This document shows positions 29,701 to 38,699 of a stretch of 64,000 nt of DNA, piece after piece; the stretch's first letter is position 1, and every line of letters starts with the position of its first letter. The DNA is taken from contig NZ_RQIS01000001.1 of the NCBI RefSeq assembly GCF_003837865.1, positions 561,699 to 625,698 of the forward strand, read 5' to 3'. This DNA comes from Paraburkholderia dinghuensis (lineage in GTDB: Bacteria > Pseudomonadota > Gammaproteobacteria > Burkholderiales > Burkholderiaceae). Below the pieces are notes generated by a model, which worked only from the letters and a program-made list of their open reading frames with translations, made no database searches and was not told where the DNA came from. A program made the position numbers and the translations under genes.

Positions 29701-30783
29701 TTAGTTCCCTCGCCTAACGGAATTCAGAACACTATTCCAGTCAACAAATTGCCTGTGCCGTACACCACACCAAACCTTGACGGCAATGTCCCTGACACCA
29801 GGATCAACGCAGCTCGCCTCTGAAAACATAGGACCGGACTCGCAACTACTCCAGATGTGCTCCGAATATTCTTTCTCTCCAGCCGCAGCGCGTACCTTGT
29901 CGAAACTGACCTTCGAGTGTGCGAATTCGACATGCGTTTTCTTTCCCAGCGCATAAGGTTCCACGAACTCAACCGCGCTACGCAATGAAACTCCCGACGG
30001 CGCCTGATAGTTGTACCAGTCGTGTCGACGCTGATGCGCAACACAAGCAAGCGTGACCAACGGCAACACACTGTATAGATGGTAGTGCATCGCATCCCGG
30101 AGTCCGAAATCCGTGCTTGCCCCGCCTGGTAGGAAGCTAAGACTCATTTGCCTTTTGAAGCCCTGCTCGACAGCCATCCATAGTTGTTCGTCGTCGGTCA
30201 CCGTCGCGACCATCCCCACAATTTTCAGCCGATGACTCTGCCAGTTTTCCGTCCGGTGTCTCGGGTCATTCCACAGCATATTTGCCCTGTTCTCCAACCA
30301 GGCATCCACCAATGCCCGGTCTTGCGGCGTAAACCGCGGGCGCAGCACATCGTATGCGACGATGAGCGGCTCAAGTTTGGTTTCATTAATCGGATCGCCA
30401 TCTGGTTTATTCACTCTGGCCCACGCGAGAATGAATTCGCTTCCTTTTTGCGCGAATCTATCGTCCTGACCCACAAGCCAAACCCATGCCAGTGCGTTAG
30501 CCTTTTGCATATCGTGCAGCGCTGTATCTGACTTTATCTTGTCAGGATCCGAATTGAGTTTTCCCTCGCCGACAAGCACCCGGACAGGGTCAGGATCATC
30601 GTTAAGCGCCGACGCTGCAATCTTGTATTGCTGCCTGTACAGGCCAGCAGCCTCGTCATTCTGCTTGATCAGTTCCCTTAATGTCGCAACCTGCCCGGCA
30701 TCCAGACTTACCGGCCCAGCCCACGCGGGAGTCAGAAACAACTCGATCACACACAGCAAAAGAAAAATATTCCGTATCGTCAT
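29701..30783 (-). CDS. Periplasmic alginate-lyase-superfamily protein
   Basis: A 360-residue protein with a cleavable signal peptide (about 22 residues, ending AWA). The mature part is an all-helical alpha/alpha-toroid of the alginate-lyase (PF05426-like) type; the segment NWQSHRL near residue 180 and the later HYHLYSVLP near 235 match the catalytic Asn/His region of such lyases. Within an ABC-exported capsule operon it probably cleaves uronate-containing chains that stall in the periplasm, as AlgL does for alginate. Substrate is inferred from the presence of Ugd and WecBC, not shown. Confidence 0.8.
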   Translation of the reverse strand: MTIRNIFLLLCVIELFLTPAWAGPVSLDAGQVATLRELIKQNDEAAGLYRQQYKIAASALNDDPDPVRVLVGEGKLNSDPDKIKSDTALHDMQKANALAWVWLVGQDDRFAQKGSEFILAWARVNKPDGDPINETKLEPLIVAYDVLRPRFTPQDRALVDAWLENRANMLWNDPRHRTENWQSHRLKIVGMVATVTDDEQLWMAVEQGFKRQMSLSFLPGGASTDFGLRDAMHYHLYSVLPLVTLACVAHQRRHDWYNYQAPSGVSLRSAVEFVEPYALGKKTHVEFAHSKVSFDKVRAAAGEKEYSEHIWSSCESGPMFSEASCVDPGVRDIAVKVWCGVRHRQFVDWNSVLNSVRRGN

Positions 30784-30810
30784 TCCGCCCCCCTCGTTAC
30801 AAGCGCCAGA

Positions 30811-31440
30811 TCACGCGTCTTGCTCGTAGTTGTCAATATAGGTTCTGCTCCAACCGCAGTTCCTCTTGACGATTTTCGCTGGCACGCCTGCCAGGATGAC
30901 GTTTTCCTCGCGGAAATCACCGACGACCAGCGCGCGCGAACCCACAACACTGTTGTTTGCGATGACCGAACCCTTCATGACAACCGCATCGGCACCGATC
31001 CAGCAATTGTCACCAACAATAATCGGTCGTGATTTATTCAGGATCTCGCGGGAACTCAGATCGTAAATCACATGACCGTCAGTCGCACGGAAAGTGATAT
31101 TCGAACTGAGCATGCATCCCCTGCCAATTTCCACGTATAGATCGCTTTCATTCACCATCGCAAACCGTGCACTCTCGATGGACACGCCCTCCTTAATCCA
31201 CAGTTTCCTGTTTTTTCCCAATCCCGACATGTCGATTGTCGTGTTCCGCAGTCCTCGCGCGTGCGTCGGCTCGATGGTAATGCTGCCCCCCCCGCTCACG
31301 ATAATTCTGCTATTTGTAAATAATGCGCCTTCGTGCACGACCACCTCCGCACCTCGCGCACGGAAGTCGATCGTCAGCCCTTCGATGGTCGGATTATCGA
31401 TTATTGATCCACTGGCCGTTTTCAGTCTATAGATATTCAT
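30811..31440 (-). CDS. Left-handed beta-helix acyltransferase
   Basis: About 209 residues with hexapeptide-like turns; the last third (DNCWIGADAVVMKGSVIANNSVVGSRALV then ILAGVPAKIVK) is the hallmark of sugar O-acetyltransferases of the CysE/LacA/NodL kind. The first half is a less regular beta-helix. The start is uncertain: the ATG at 31440 lacks a clear ribosome-binding site, and a TTG at 31488 is in frame. It is low in GC like its neighbours. Likely adds acetyl (or another short acyl) to a sugar of the repeat. Confidence 0.82.
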   Translation of the reverse strand: MNIYRLKTASGSIIDNPTIEGLTIDFRARGAEVVVHEGALFTNSRIIVSGGGSITIEPTHARGLRNTTIDMSGLGKNRKLWIKEGVSIESARFAMVNESDLYVEIGRGCMLSSNITFRATDGHVIYDLSSREILNKSRPIIVGDNCWIGADAVVMKGSVIANNSVVGSRALVVGDFREENVILAGVPAKIVKRNCGWSRTYIDNYEQDA

Positions 31441-31516
31441 AGAAAATATATTTTCGGACACCGATCTGCCTAATCTGCGGAGTCTCAACCCCAGCAGTTT
31501 TGGCCACCATAATTCG

Positions 31517-32620
31517 TCAACCTATCGACTTATATTTTTTGAACGCCGAGTCGATAACCTGATGCATGTCGTAGTACTTGTACTCCGCCAATCTCCCACC
31601 AAATACCACCTTCTCTTCGTTTTCTGCAAGCTCGCGATATTTCGAATATCGATCAGCATTAGCCTTATCGCTTACAGGGTAGTACGGCACCTTTTCACTG
31701 GACCAGTTCGCAGGCGTTTCCTTTGTAAGAACTGTCCTCGTGCTTTTGTTTCCCGGCGTAAAGTGCTTATGCTCGATAATTCTGGTCCACGGCACGTCGG
31801 AATCGCCGTAGTTGACGACCGCATTACCTTGATAATTTTCGGTATCTTCTATCCAGGTATCGAAATCCAACGCCCGGTACTCTAGTTCACCGAATCGGTA
31901 ATCGAAATAGTCGTCGATTTTTCCGGTGAAAATTACCGCCCTGGCCTTTTCGTCCCACGCCTTTCGGTTAGCCAGGTAATCAACGCCAAGCCGCACCTCA
32001 ATGCCTTTCAGCATATTCTGAAACATGACGGTGTAACCATCCTCCGGGATGCCCTGGTACTTGTCGTTGAAGTAGTTGTTATCCCATGTCAGGCGCACCG
32101 GAAGACGTTTGATAATTGACGCCGGCAAATCCTTCGGGTCGCGTTTCCACTGCTTGGTGGTATAGCCCCGGATCAATTTTTCGTAGATATCCGTACCCAC
32201 CTGCGAAAGCGCCTGCTCCTCCAGATTCTGCGGCTCACGGCCTTCCAGATCGAGTTTCTGGGACGTAATTTTCTCCAGCGCCTCCTGCGGAGTCTTGACT
32301 CCCCACATGTGATTGAACGTGTACATATTGAACGGAAGAGAGTAGATCTTTCCTTCCGAAATAGAAATCGGCTGATTCCTGAAATTATTGAACCGTGCAA
32401 AACGGTTTACGAATTTCCAGATCTCGTCGTCATTGCAATGAAATATATGCGGCCCATAGACATGAACCTGAATACCATCCCGGCCTTCGGTATAACAGTT
32501 CCCCGCGATATGATCACGCTTGTCGATAACGAGGCATTTTTTTCCATCGTCTGCAACCAGACGTGCGAACGTCGCACCGAACATACCGGCACCGACAATC
32601 AAATAATCGTACTCACACAT
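31517..32620 (-). CDS. glf: UDP-galactopyranose mutase
   Basis: Glf is an FAD enzyme that converts UDP-galactopyranose to UDP-galactofuranose. The 367 residues open with the FAD-binding YDYLIVGAGMFGATFA, followed by IDKRDHIAGNCYTE, VHVYGPHIFH, the KQWKRDPKDLP segment and the late YYPV / VVFGGRLAEYKYYDMHQVI block with the flavin-site Arg/Tyr residues. Length is standard. Its ATG lies inside the end of the double-GT2 gene (8-base overlap). It shows that galactofuranose is a building block of this polymer. Confidence 0.97.
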   Translation of the reverse strand: MCEYDYLIVGAGMFGATFARLVADDGKKCLVIDKRDHIAGNCYTEGRDGIQVHVYGPHIFHCNDDEIWKFVNRFARFNNFRNQPISISEGKIYSLPFNMYTFNHMWGVKTPQEALEKITSQKLDLEGREPQNLEEQALSQVGTDIYEKLIRGYTTKQWKRDPKDLPASIIKRLPVRLTWDNNYFNDKYQGIPEDGYTVMFQNMLKGIEVRLGVDYLANRKAWDEKARAVIFTGKIDDYFDYRFGELEYRALDFDTWIEDTENYQGNAVVNYGDSDVPWTRIIEHKHFTPGNKSTRTVLTKETPANWSSEKVPYYPVSDKANADRYSKYRELAENEEKVVFGGRLAEYKYYDMHQVIDSAFKKYKSIG

Positions 32621-34670
32621 TGTTCATCTCCTCTTCCTGTAGGCTAATCAGCAAATCCATTAACCGCGCCTTCCTGTTCTCGTATTGAGGCTGAAGATCT
32701 TCCGGCACTCGATCTTTAACCCATTTCACCAGATTGCTCGCGAACTCGCGCCAGACGTCGATCAGGTTCTCACCATTGCGATGCCTGATGATTCGATGGT
32801 GTGTGGATTCGAGCGCGTCGAACGCAACCAGTCGGCGGAAATCGGATACGTTGGTGATCTGTGGTCGCCGCTCGAACTTTCGGTGCGTGCATACGACGTC
32901 CTCACCGTAACCGATACGTCTAGCCGCCAACAGGCTCTCCCAGTGAAAGGCGATGTCGTTGTGAACAACAGTTGCCCCGAAGAATATATTGGCATCGTGC
33001 AACAGTTCTGACTTGATGATGCGATTCCACGGATAGTTGATCAGTGACGCAGCAAGCCGGCGTAGTTCGTTGTTATCCGTTGCACCGCGAAAACCGTCCC
33101 ACACGGCCTTGTCTGCATCGAACATATCCCGGACCTTGCGCTTTTCGTGGAACTCGATTCTGTACTTCATAAAATACAGATCGTTATCGTGTGTCCTCGC
33201 ATCGGTTACTGCCTTCGCGAGTTGCGTCCCGTCGATAATGTCGTCGGCGTCCAGAAAGAACGTATATGTGCCGGTGCACAGCGGAATGACGGCATTACGC
33301 GCTCGCCCCGCTCCCCTGTTCCTCTGCTGGAAGAAATGGAGATTATTATGCTGTCCTTCGAGTGCGCGACAAATTTCTGGCGTACGGTCTTCGGATCCGT
33401 CGTCAATAACGAGAACGTTCGTTTTTATACCCGGCACGTTCAACGCGCAATGGATTGTCTCCTCAACGAAATCCTCGCAGTTATAAGTCGGAATGACGAT
33501 CGTCAGATCATGCTGCGGGTACCCTTCCGAAAATTCTTTGATCCGTTCGTCAAAATTGGCCCGGAGATTCACCGCAGGAAATTTCTTCCGATTTCGCTCA
33601 ACGATCTGGGCGATTCGTTTTCCAATGATCGCCTTCACCTCGTCCCTTTCCTGACGACTTGAAATCCAACTGCTGCGATAGCAGTAGTCGTAAAATTCGT
33701 CGACGACACACTGGTCTGTTGGTAAATCGACGTGTTCGGCCAGGAAACACGCAACCGTGTTGATGTGGCTACACATCGCGGCGAGCTTGTAGTCGGCCGC
33801 CCCCATCGTCTGGCCCTCGCGTGCCATACGGTGATAGCTGATGATCTCGTCTATCTTGACAAGCTTGCCATGCGAGGCCAGCACGAACCAATGCAGAGGA
33901 TTGTCTTCATAAAAATAATCCCCCTCCGGATAGGCAATCCGGTTACCTTCAAGAAAGCTACGCCGATACAACTTGCGCCATGGCACCGGCGAAATACGGA
34001 ACGTTTCGGGACAACTTCTGGCCGTAAATACCTCATCGGCCGGCAATTTTTCGAATGCCTGCAAATCGTAGGATTCGGAATAGCAACGACTGTGCTCAAC
34101 GAATGTCCGAAAGCCACCAATGATGATATCCGCCTGATGGCGTTCTGCCGCTGCCACCATTTTTTCAAACGCGAGTTCCGTAACCCAGTCATCGCTATCG
34201 ACGAACCCAATATAGGTTCCGGTCGCGGCGCTAATCCCGATGTTGCTGGGAATGCCCGCGCCACCGAGTGTGTTGTGATTGAGGTGAATCACGCGAATGC
34301 GGCTATCCAGATCAGCATGCATTCTGATGATGTCCCTGCCGTTATCAGTAGACGCATCGTCCACGATGATCAATTCGAAGTTCGTGTAAGTCTGGTATCG
34401 AACGGATAAAATACACGCGTCGAGATATGGGCTGACATTGAAGACCGGCATGACGATCGATATTTTTGGACCGGCAAGTGTGCTCTCCGGGCTCGACGCC
34501 GACGTCCCTGTAACACCCTGAGCGCCAACCAGCAATTGCCTCTTTGCCCACGCGATATTGAATTCGGCGAATCTATATAGCGGATCGTTCTTTGGTATTT
34601 TTCTGTACTCTCGAATTGCCCCAGCAAAATCGCCGGAACGAATCATGTCGTTTCCCTGCTTGATACCCAT
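32613..34670 (-). CDS. Two-domain GT2 glycosyltransferase
   Basis: A 685-residue protein with two complete GT-A domains. Domain 1 (about residues 70-300) has ISIVMPVFNVSPYLD, IIVDDASTDN and the metal-binding DSDD; domain 2 (about 388-600) has LTIVIPTYNCEDF, VIDDGSEDRT and DADD. The first 45 residues look like a TPR-type helix pair (A-I-R-E-Y-R-K-I-P). Tandem GT2 enzymes often add alternating linkages to build a repeat. Coupling to glf by an 8-base overlap makes a galactofuranosyl role attractive but unproven. No membrane helices are seen. Confidence 0.88.
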   Translation of the reverse strand: MGIKQGNDMIRSGDFAGAIREYRKIPKNDPLYRFAEFNIAWAKRQLLVGAQGVTGTSASSPESTLAGPKISIVMPVFNVSPYLDACILSVRYQTYTNFELIIVDDASTDNGRDIIRMHADLDSRIRVIHLNHNTLGGAGIPSNIGISAATGTYIGFVDSDDWVTELAFEKMVAAAERHQADIIIGGFRTFVEHSRCYSESYDLQAFEKLPADEVFTARSCPETFRISPVPWRKLYRRSFLEGNRIAYPEGDYFYEDNPLHWFVLASHGKLVKIDEIISYHRMAREGQTMGAADYKLAAMCSHINTVACFLAEHVDLPTDQCVVDEFYDYCYRSSWISSRQERDEVKAIIGKRIAQIVERNRKKFPAVNLRANFDERIKEFSEGYPQHDLTIVIPTYNCEDFVEETIHCALNVPGIKTNVLVIDDGSEDRTPEICRALEGQHNNLHFFQQRNRGAGRARNAVIPLCTGTYTFFLDADDIIDGTQLAKAVTDARTHDNDLYFMKYRIEFHEKRKVRDMFDADKAVWDGFRGATDNNELRRLAASLINYPWNRIIKSELLHDANIFFGATVVHNDIAFHWESLLAARRIGYGEDVVCTHRKFERRPQITNVSDFRRLVAFDALESTHHRIIRHRNGENLIDVWREFASNLVKWVKDRVPEDLQPQYENRKARLMDLLISLQEEEMNNV

Positions 34671-34697
34671 TACACACCTTTCGCAAAAAACGTCGCC

Positions 34698-37247
34698 TTA
34701 GTTCGAAATCGCGCTCACGCGAGACCTTAGTTCCTGTAATTCCTGTATCAAGCTGAACGGATGAGCACGCGCAAATTTCTCGCTCATATATGCGACGTTT
34801 GCCCGGCGCAACACCGGCGAATCGCTCATCCACTCGCCCTTTTGGTCGTATATCCGCATCACCCGATAGCCGAAACCCTGGAGTAATTGATCAACTTCCG
34901 CGAAATAGGTCTGCTGGGTTCCCGTGCGATTGAATCCGACTTCGATATAAAGGATATCCACGCTCTGCGCCATCAGCAGATTGCGGGCACTCTTCAGCAC
35001 GTCTATCTCCCTTCCCTCTACGTCGATCTTGAGAAGATTAATCTTGCCATCGGTAAAGATCGAAGACTGGCTGTCGAGACTTACGCACCGCGCAATAAAG
35101 GCGTCACTGGGCACTTCCGTAGTCCCCGAGTCGCCCGATAGAACCTTGGTCATGCTCCTTGCGGAAATGAACTGGCGAGTATCGCCGGACTCGCCCACCG
35201 CGAGGTTGTAAAGATGGACAACCGGACCGTCTCCTCCGGACACCTCTTTTGTCAACCGGGTGTAACTGGTGGGATTCGGCTCGAATAAGTGTGCCTCGTG
35301 AATACGGAATGTCTTCGCTGAACGCCTGATTTTAAGGAACACGTCGCCCACGTAGGCGCCGACGTCGACGTAAACTATCGCCCTTCCATTAAAGACGAGT
35401 TCGAGATCCATGATTAGATCGTCGATCTCCGCATCTCCATTACCGCTCTTTACCAAAGGACTCTGTAGCCGCTTGTTCTGCGATGATTTTGCCTGCTCTA
35501 GTTCCAGCTTCGCCTGCTTCACGCTTTCGAGTTCACGGCTCACGGCTTCTGCAGCGCGAGCTTGGGCGTCGCGCTTTTCTCGTTCCAGCTTTGCATTTCC
35601 CTGCTTCAACGCTTCGAGCTGGAGACTGCGTTCCCCAGCGAGCTTCGATTGCATTTCGTGCGCAACCGCAAGAGCCCGCTTTTCTTCTTCTATCCGCCCT
35701 ATCGCTTGCCGCTGCGACTCTAACTCCCTGACTCGCTCCGCTGCCACCTCGGCTTGTACCGCGTGCTTGATCGCAAGCGCTTGTCTGTCCTGCTCCAGCT
35801 TGAAGTTCGATTGCTTCAATGCGTCGACCTGCCGACCGCGCTCCTCCGAAGTCCGCAATTCCGATTCGTGCTTTACCGACAACGCCAACCTCTCCCGCCC
35901 AAGCTGGACCTTCGTCCGCTCCAGCGTACCGATCAATCGATCTCGCTCTTCGATCAGTCGACCTTGCGCCTCATGACCGGCTGCCAGTGCGTCAAGCATC
36001 CGGCTACGTTCTTCGATTAGCCGGCATTGCGCTTCGTGTTTCGCGGCCAGATCCTTTCCTTCTTTTTCCAGCCTGACTCTCACATCCATCAGCGCACCGA
36101 ACTCACGGACCCGCTCTTCGTGCAGCTGCGATTGCACCTCGTACTTCGCCGCGAGCTCCTGCTTTTCCGCCACGAATTCGTCGTTGACGTTCCGCAATCG
36201 TTCGCATTCGTCGGCCAGTCGCTCCAATTCTTCCTGCGCCTGATGAAGATTTTCCAGCAGCAACCGGTTCTCGCCGACAGTACGCACGGAAACCATTTCC
36301 GATTCCTGCAGCTTCAACTCAAGGCAGTCGCGCTCCAGTGCCAACACCAGCCTTTCGTCTTCCAACCGCGCCACGGCCTCCTTCAGAGCTGCAACATCCC
36401 GCTCCCGATCAGCAGAAAGCGTCGCTTGTGGGTCTCGCTCCTGAACCGGGTTATTCAGATGCTTGTCGCCCTCTGCACGACGTTCTGTGGACGCAACCAG
36501 GCGCTTCGCTTCCTTCTTTCGCGCGCGTTTCGCCTCGTTGCGTACCTGGCTCACCTGACGCGCCTCGGAATTGGAGAACGGTGTTTCAGCCGGCAGGATG
36601 TCAAGCATGGCCTCCGCCTCGACCACTTCACCTGATTCGTGAAGCCGGAATGCCAGCCATTTCAGCCGGTATCCCTTCGGATCCAGGTTGTAGGCGCGGC
36701 GTGCCGCTTCCGCTGCAGCCGCGCGATCGCTATTCATCAATTGGCGGGCCAACGCCGTGTAGGCATTCGCCAGCATCGATGGCAGGACGGAGAGACTGGC
36801 GATCGATTTCTCGATGGCATCGAAACCACCCGTGCTGTAAGTGGCGATAATTTTGCTGAAATCTTTTCCACCCAGCGCGTCAGGAGGAACCTGCCGCCTC
36901 GATTGCCGCCAGAACCCAGTCAACTTACCTAATACCGAAAAAATCGAACTCGGCGCGTCCGCGCATTCGATCAGGATATTCCCAAGCCTCGCGTTCAGCG
37001 CGCAATTGGATTCGAGTTCGTGGACATTTCTCTGCACAGCCACCGACGTACGCAGGCGCTGATTTTCTGCATGAAGCTCTACAAGTTCGTCGGGCGATCG
37101 ATTATTCAGATTTGCCTGGCTTTCCCGGTAGCAATTCTCCAGCGCCTCCTGCACGCAATGAAGCTCGACCAGCAACTGCGCATTCTCATGCTGGAGTTTG
37201 TCGAAGCTGGATTCAGATAAACCCTTGTGGAACGCGTTACTGGCCAT
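34698..37247 (-). CDS. FkbM methyltransferase with long N-terminal coiled coil
   Basis: An 849-residue protein from the ATG at 37247 (AGAGGA 5 bases upstream; 11-base overlap with wecC). Order: short coil (about residues 10-75), TPR-like helical block (about 130-225), a basic linker, a charged coiled coil (about 275-590), and a C-terminal FkbM-type SAM methyltransferase (about 620-800) with YVDVGAYVGD, LFEPNP and LLKIDVEGREID. Within the coil, an AKHExQ-type motif recurs at residues 369, 404, 425, 460, 495 and 530: spacing 35, 21, 35, 35, 35, all whole heptads. Methyl capping of a growing glycan with a coil acting as length ruler is known for WbdD (ABC-dependent O antigens); here it is inference. 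The domain order differs from WbdD. Confidence 0.88.
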   Translation of the reverse strand: MASNAFHKGLSESSFDKLQHENAQLLVELHCVQEALENCYRESQANLNNRSPDELVELHAENQRLRTSVAVQRNVHELESNCALNARLGNILIECADAPSSIFSVLGKLTGFWRQSRRQVPPDALGGKDFSKIIATYSTGGFDAIEKSIASLSVLPSMLANAYTALARQLMNSDRAAAAEAARRAYNLDPKGYRLKWLAFRLHESGEVVEAEAMLDILPAETPFSNSEARQVSQVRNEAKRARKKEAKRLVASTERRAEGDKHLNNPVQERDPQATLSADRERDVAALKEAVARLEDERLVLALERDCLELKLQESEMVSVRTVGENRLLLENLHQAQEELERLADECERLRNVNDEFVAEKQELAAKYEVQSQLHEERVREFGALMDVRVRLEKEGKDLAAKHEAQCRLIEERSRMLDALAAGHEAQGRLIEERDRLIGTLERTKVQLGRERLALSVKHESELRTSEERGRQVDALKQSNFKLEQDRQALAIKHAVQAEVAAERVRELESQRQAIGRIEEEKRALAVAHEMQSKLAGERSLQLEALKQGNAKLEREKRDAQARAAEAVSRELESVKQAKLELEQAKSSQNKRLQSPLVKSGNGDAEIDDLIMDLELVFNGRAIVYVDVGAYVGDVFLKIRRSAKTFRIHEAHLFEPNPTSYTRLTKEVSGGDGPVVHLYNLAVGESGDTRQFISARSMTKVLSGDSGTTEVPSDAFIARCVSLDSQSSIFTDGKINLLKIDVEGREIDVLKSARNLLMAQSVDILYIEVGFNRTGTQQTYFAEVDQLLQGFGYRVMRIYDQKGEWMSDSPVLRRANVAYMSEKFARAHPFSLIQELQELRSRVSAISN
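35561..36152 (-). repeat. 105-base tandem coding repeats in the coiled-coil gene
   Basis: The stretch encodes six related units of a charged coil (K-H/Y-E-x-Q ... E-E-R-x-R ... L-D-A-L ... L-E-x-x-R). Five intervals can be measured between equivalent residues: four of 35 residues (105 bases) and one of 21 residues (63 bases). The nucleotide copies are diverged but clearly related, for example the two neighbouring copies around 35,935-36,040. All intervals are multiples of seven residues, so the coil register is kept. Confidence 0.85.
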
Positions 37248-38511
37248 GCTTCCTCTCCCATACACCACGGGTATCGATAATTCGCCGACGACGGGTATGT
37301 GGCCGCGAAACGCTTTTGAACTGCGCGTGGTCAACCAGCAAGACCAGAATGTCCGCCTGATCGAGTGCAGCATCCAGATCCATCCGAACGACCCCTTTCT
37401 CGACGATACAATCCGGCAAGCGATCGAGATTCGGCTCGACCACGCACACTTTTCCGGCGTGGCGTTCCGCTATCGCCTGCGTGATGTGCAGCGCGGGACT
37501 TTCGCGTAAATCGTCGATATCCGCCTTGAAGGTGAGCCCGAAGCAGGCAATACAGATGTCGCTGGCCGTCATGCCGTCCATCTTCAGATCGTTGATCGCG
37601 TCATCAACCTTCTGAAGCACCCACTCCGGCTTCGCATCATTGACCGCGCGTGCCGCAGCGATCAGCTTCGCCGTCGCCGGTGCGCTGTTGACGATGAACC
37701 ACGGATCGACGGCAATGCAATGTCCGCCGACTCCGCAGCCTGGTTTCAGGATGTCGACACGCGGATGCCGATTAGCAAGCCGGATCAATTCCCAGACATC
37801 GATACCTTGCTCATCGCAAATCATCGAAAGTTCGTTCGCGAATGCGATGTTGACGTCGCGGAAACTGTTTTCCGTCAGCTTGCACATTTCGGCCACGCGC
37901 ACGTCCGTAATCACGCACTCGCCTTGCACGAACCATCGATAGAGCAACACCGCCGCTTCCGAGCATGCGGGCGTCATACCACCGATCACCCGATCGTTCG
38001 AGACCAGTTCGTGCACGACGCGTCCAGGCATAACGCGTTCTGGACAATAGGCAATACGGATGTCTGATGTGTCGCCGGCCTGTTGCGGAAACGTCAAATC
38101 GGGCCGAAGTTCCGCCAGCCAGTGTGCCAGCCGCTCGGTGGTGCCGACCGGTGACGTCGACTCCAGGATCACGAGATTGCCTGCTTTCAGGACTGGCGCA
38201 ATCGATTTCACCGCAGTCTCAATTGATCTGACATCGGGCTTCAGTCCCTCGGTCAATGGTGTCGGTACCGCGATGATGAACGCGTCGGCCGGCTCGGGTT
38301 GCATCGCCGCCCGCAGATAACCTGCGCCGACTGCCGCCCGAACCAGGATATCCAGTTCAGGTTCGACAAAATGCATGTCCCCGCGATTGATCGTGTCAAC
38401 GATAGATGGCGAAATATCGACCCCGATTACGCGCACTTTGCGAATCGCAAGCAGCGTCGCAGTGGGTAAGCCAATGTAGCCGAGGCCGATGATTGATACG
38501 GTATTCAACAT
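37237..38511 (-). CDS. wecC: UDP-N-acetyl-D-mannosamine dehydrogenase
   Basis: WecC oxidises UDP-ManNAc to UDP-ManNAcA with NAD. The 424 residues show the NAD loop SIIGLGYIGLPTA at residues 5-17, VPTPLTEG, ESTSPVGTTE, YCPERVMPG, KLTENSFRDVNIAFANEL and the catalytic Cys in GCGVGGHCIAVDPWF (about residue 257). The start at 38511 fits the conserved N-terminus, with GGTGAG 5-8 bases upstream; the frame is open further upstream but unsupported. A 188-base gap separates it from kpsE, the largest break in the operon's biosynthetic part and a possible secondary promoter site. Confidence 0.95.
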   Translation of the reverse strand: MLNTVSIIGLGYIGLPTATLLAIRKVRVIGVDISPSIVDTINRGDMHFVEPELDILVRAAVGAGYLRAAMQPEPADAFIIAVPTPLTEGLKPDVRSIETAVKSIAPVLKAGNLVILESTSPVGTTERLAHWLAELRPDLTFPQQAGDTSDIRIAYCPERVMPGRVVHELVSNDRVIGGMTPACSEAAVLLYRWFVQGECVITDVRVAEMCKLTENSFRDVNIAFANELSMICDEQGIDVWELIRLANRHPRVDILKPGCGVGGHCIAVDPWFIVNSAPATAKLIAAARAVNDAKPEWVLQKVDDAINDLKMDGMTASDICIACFGLTFKADIDDLRESPALHITQAIAERHAGKVCVVEPNLDRLPDCIVEKGVVRMDLDAALDQADILVLLVDHAQFKSVSRPHTRRRRIIDTRGVWERKHGQ

Positions 38512-38699
38512 GTGCTCACCAGAACATCCCGTAGATACACGACAGCTTTGCCATCGCGATGTACACGGCGGGATCGCCGCGCAGGCACACCGCCATCCGC
38601 GACGATTTTTGCCGAATCGATTCGGATTACCCTCACCATGCCGAAAGCACTTGCTTCCGTTCGGATTCCATCGACAGTCAGTGCATTCACGATTCGATC

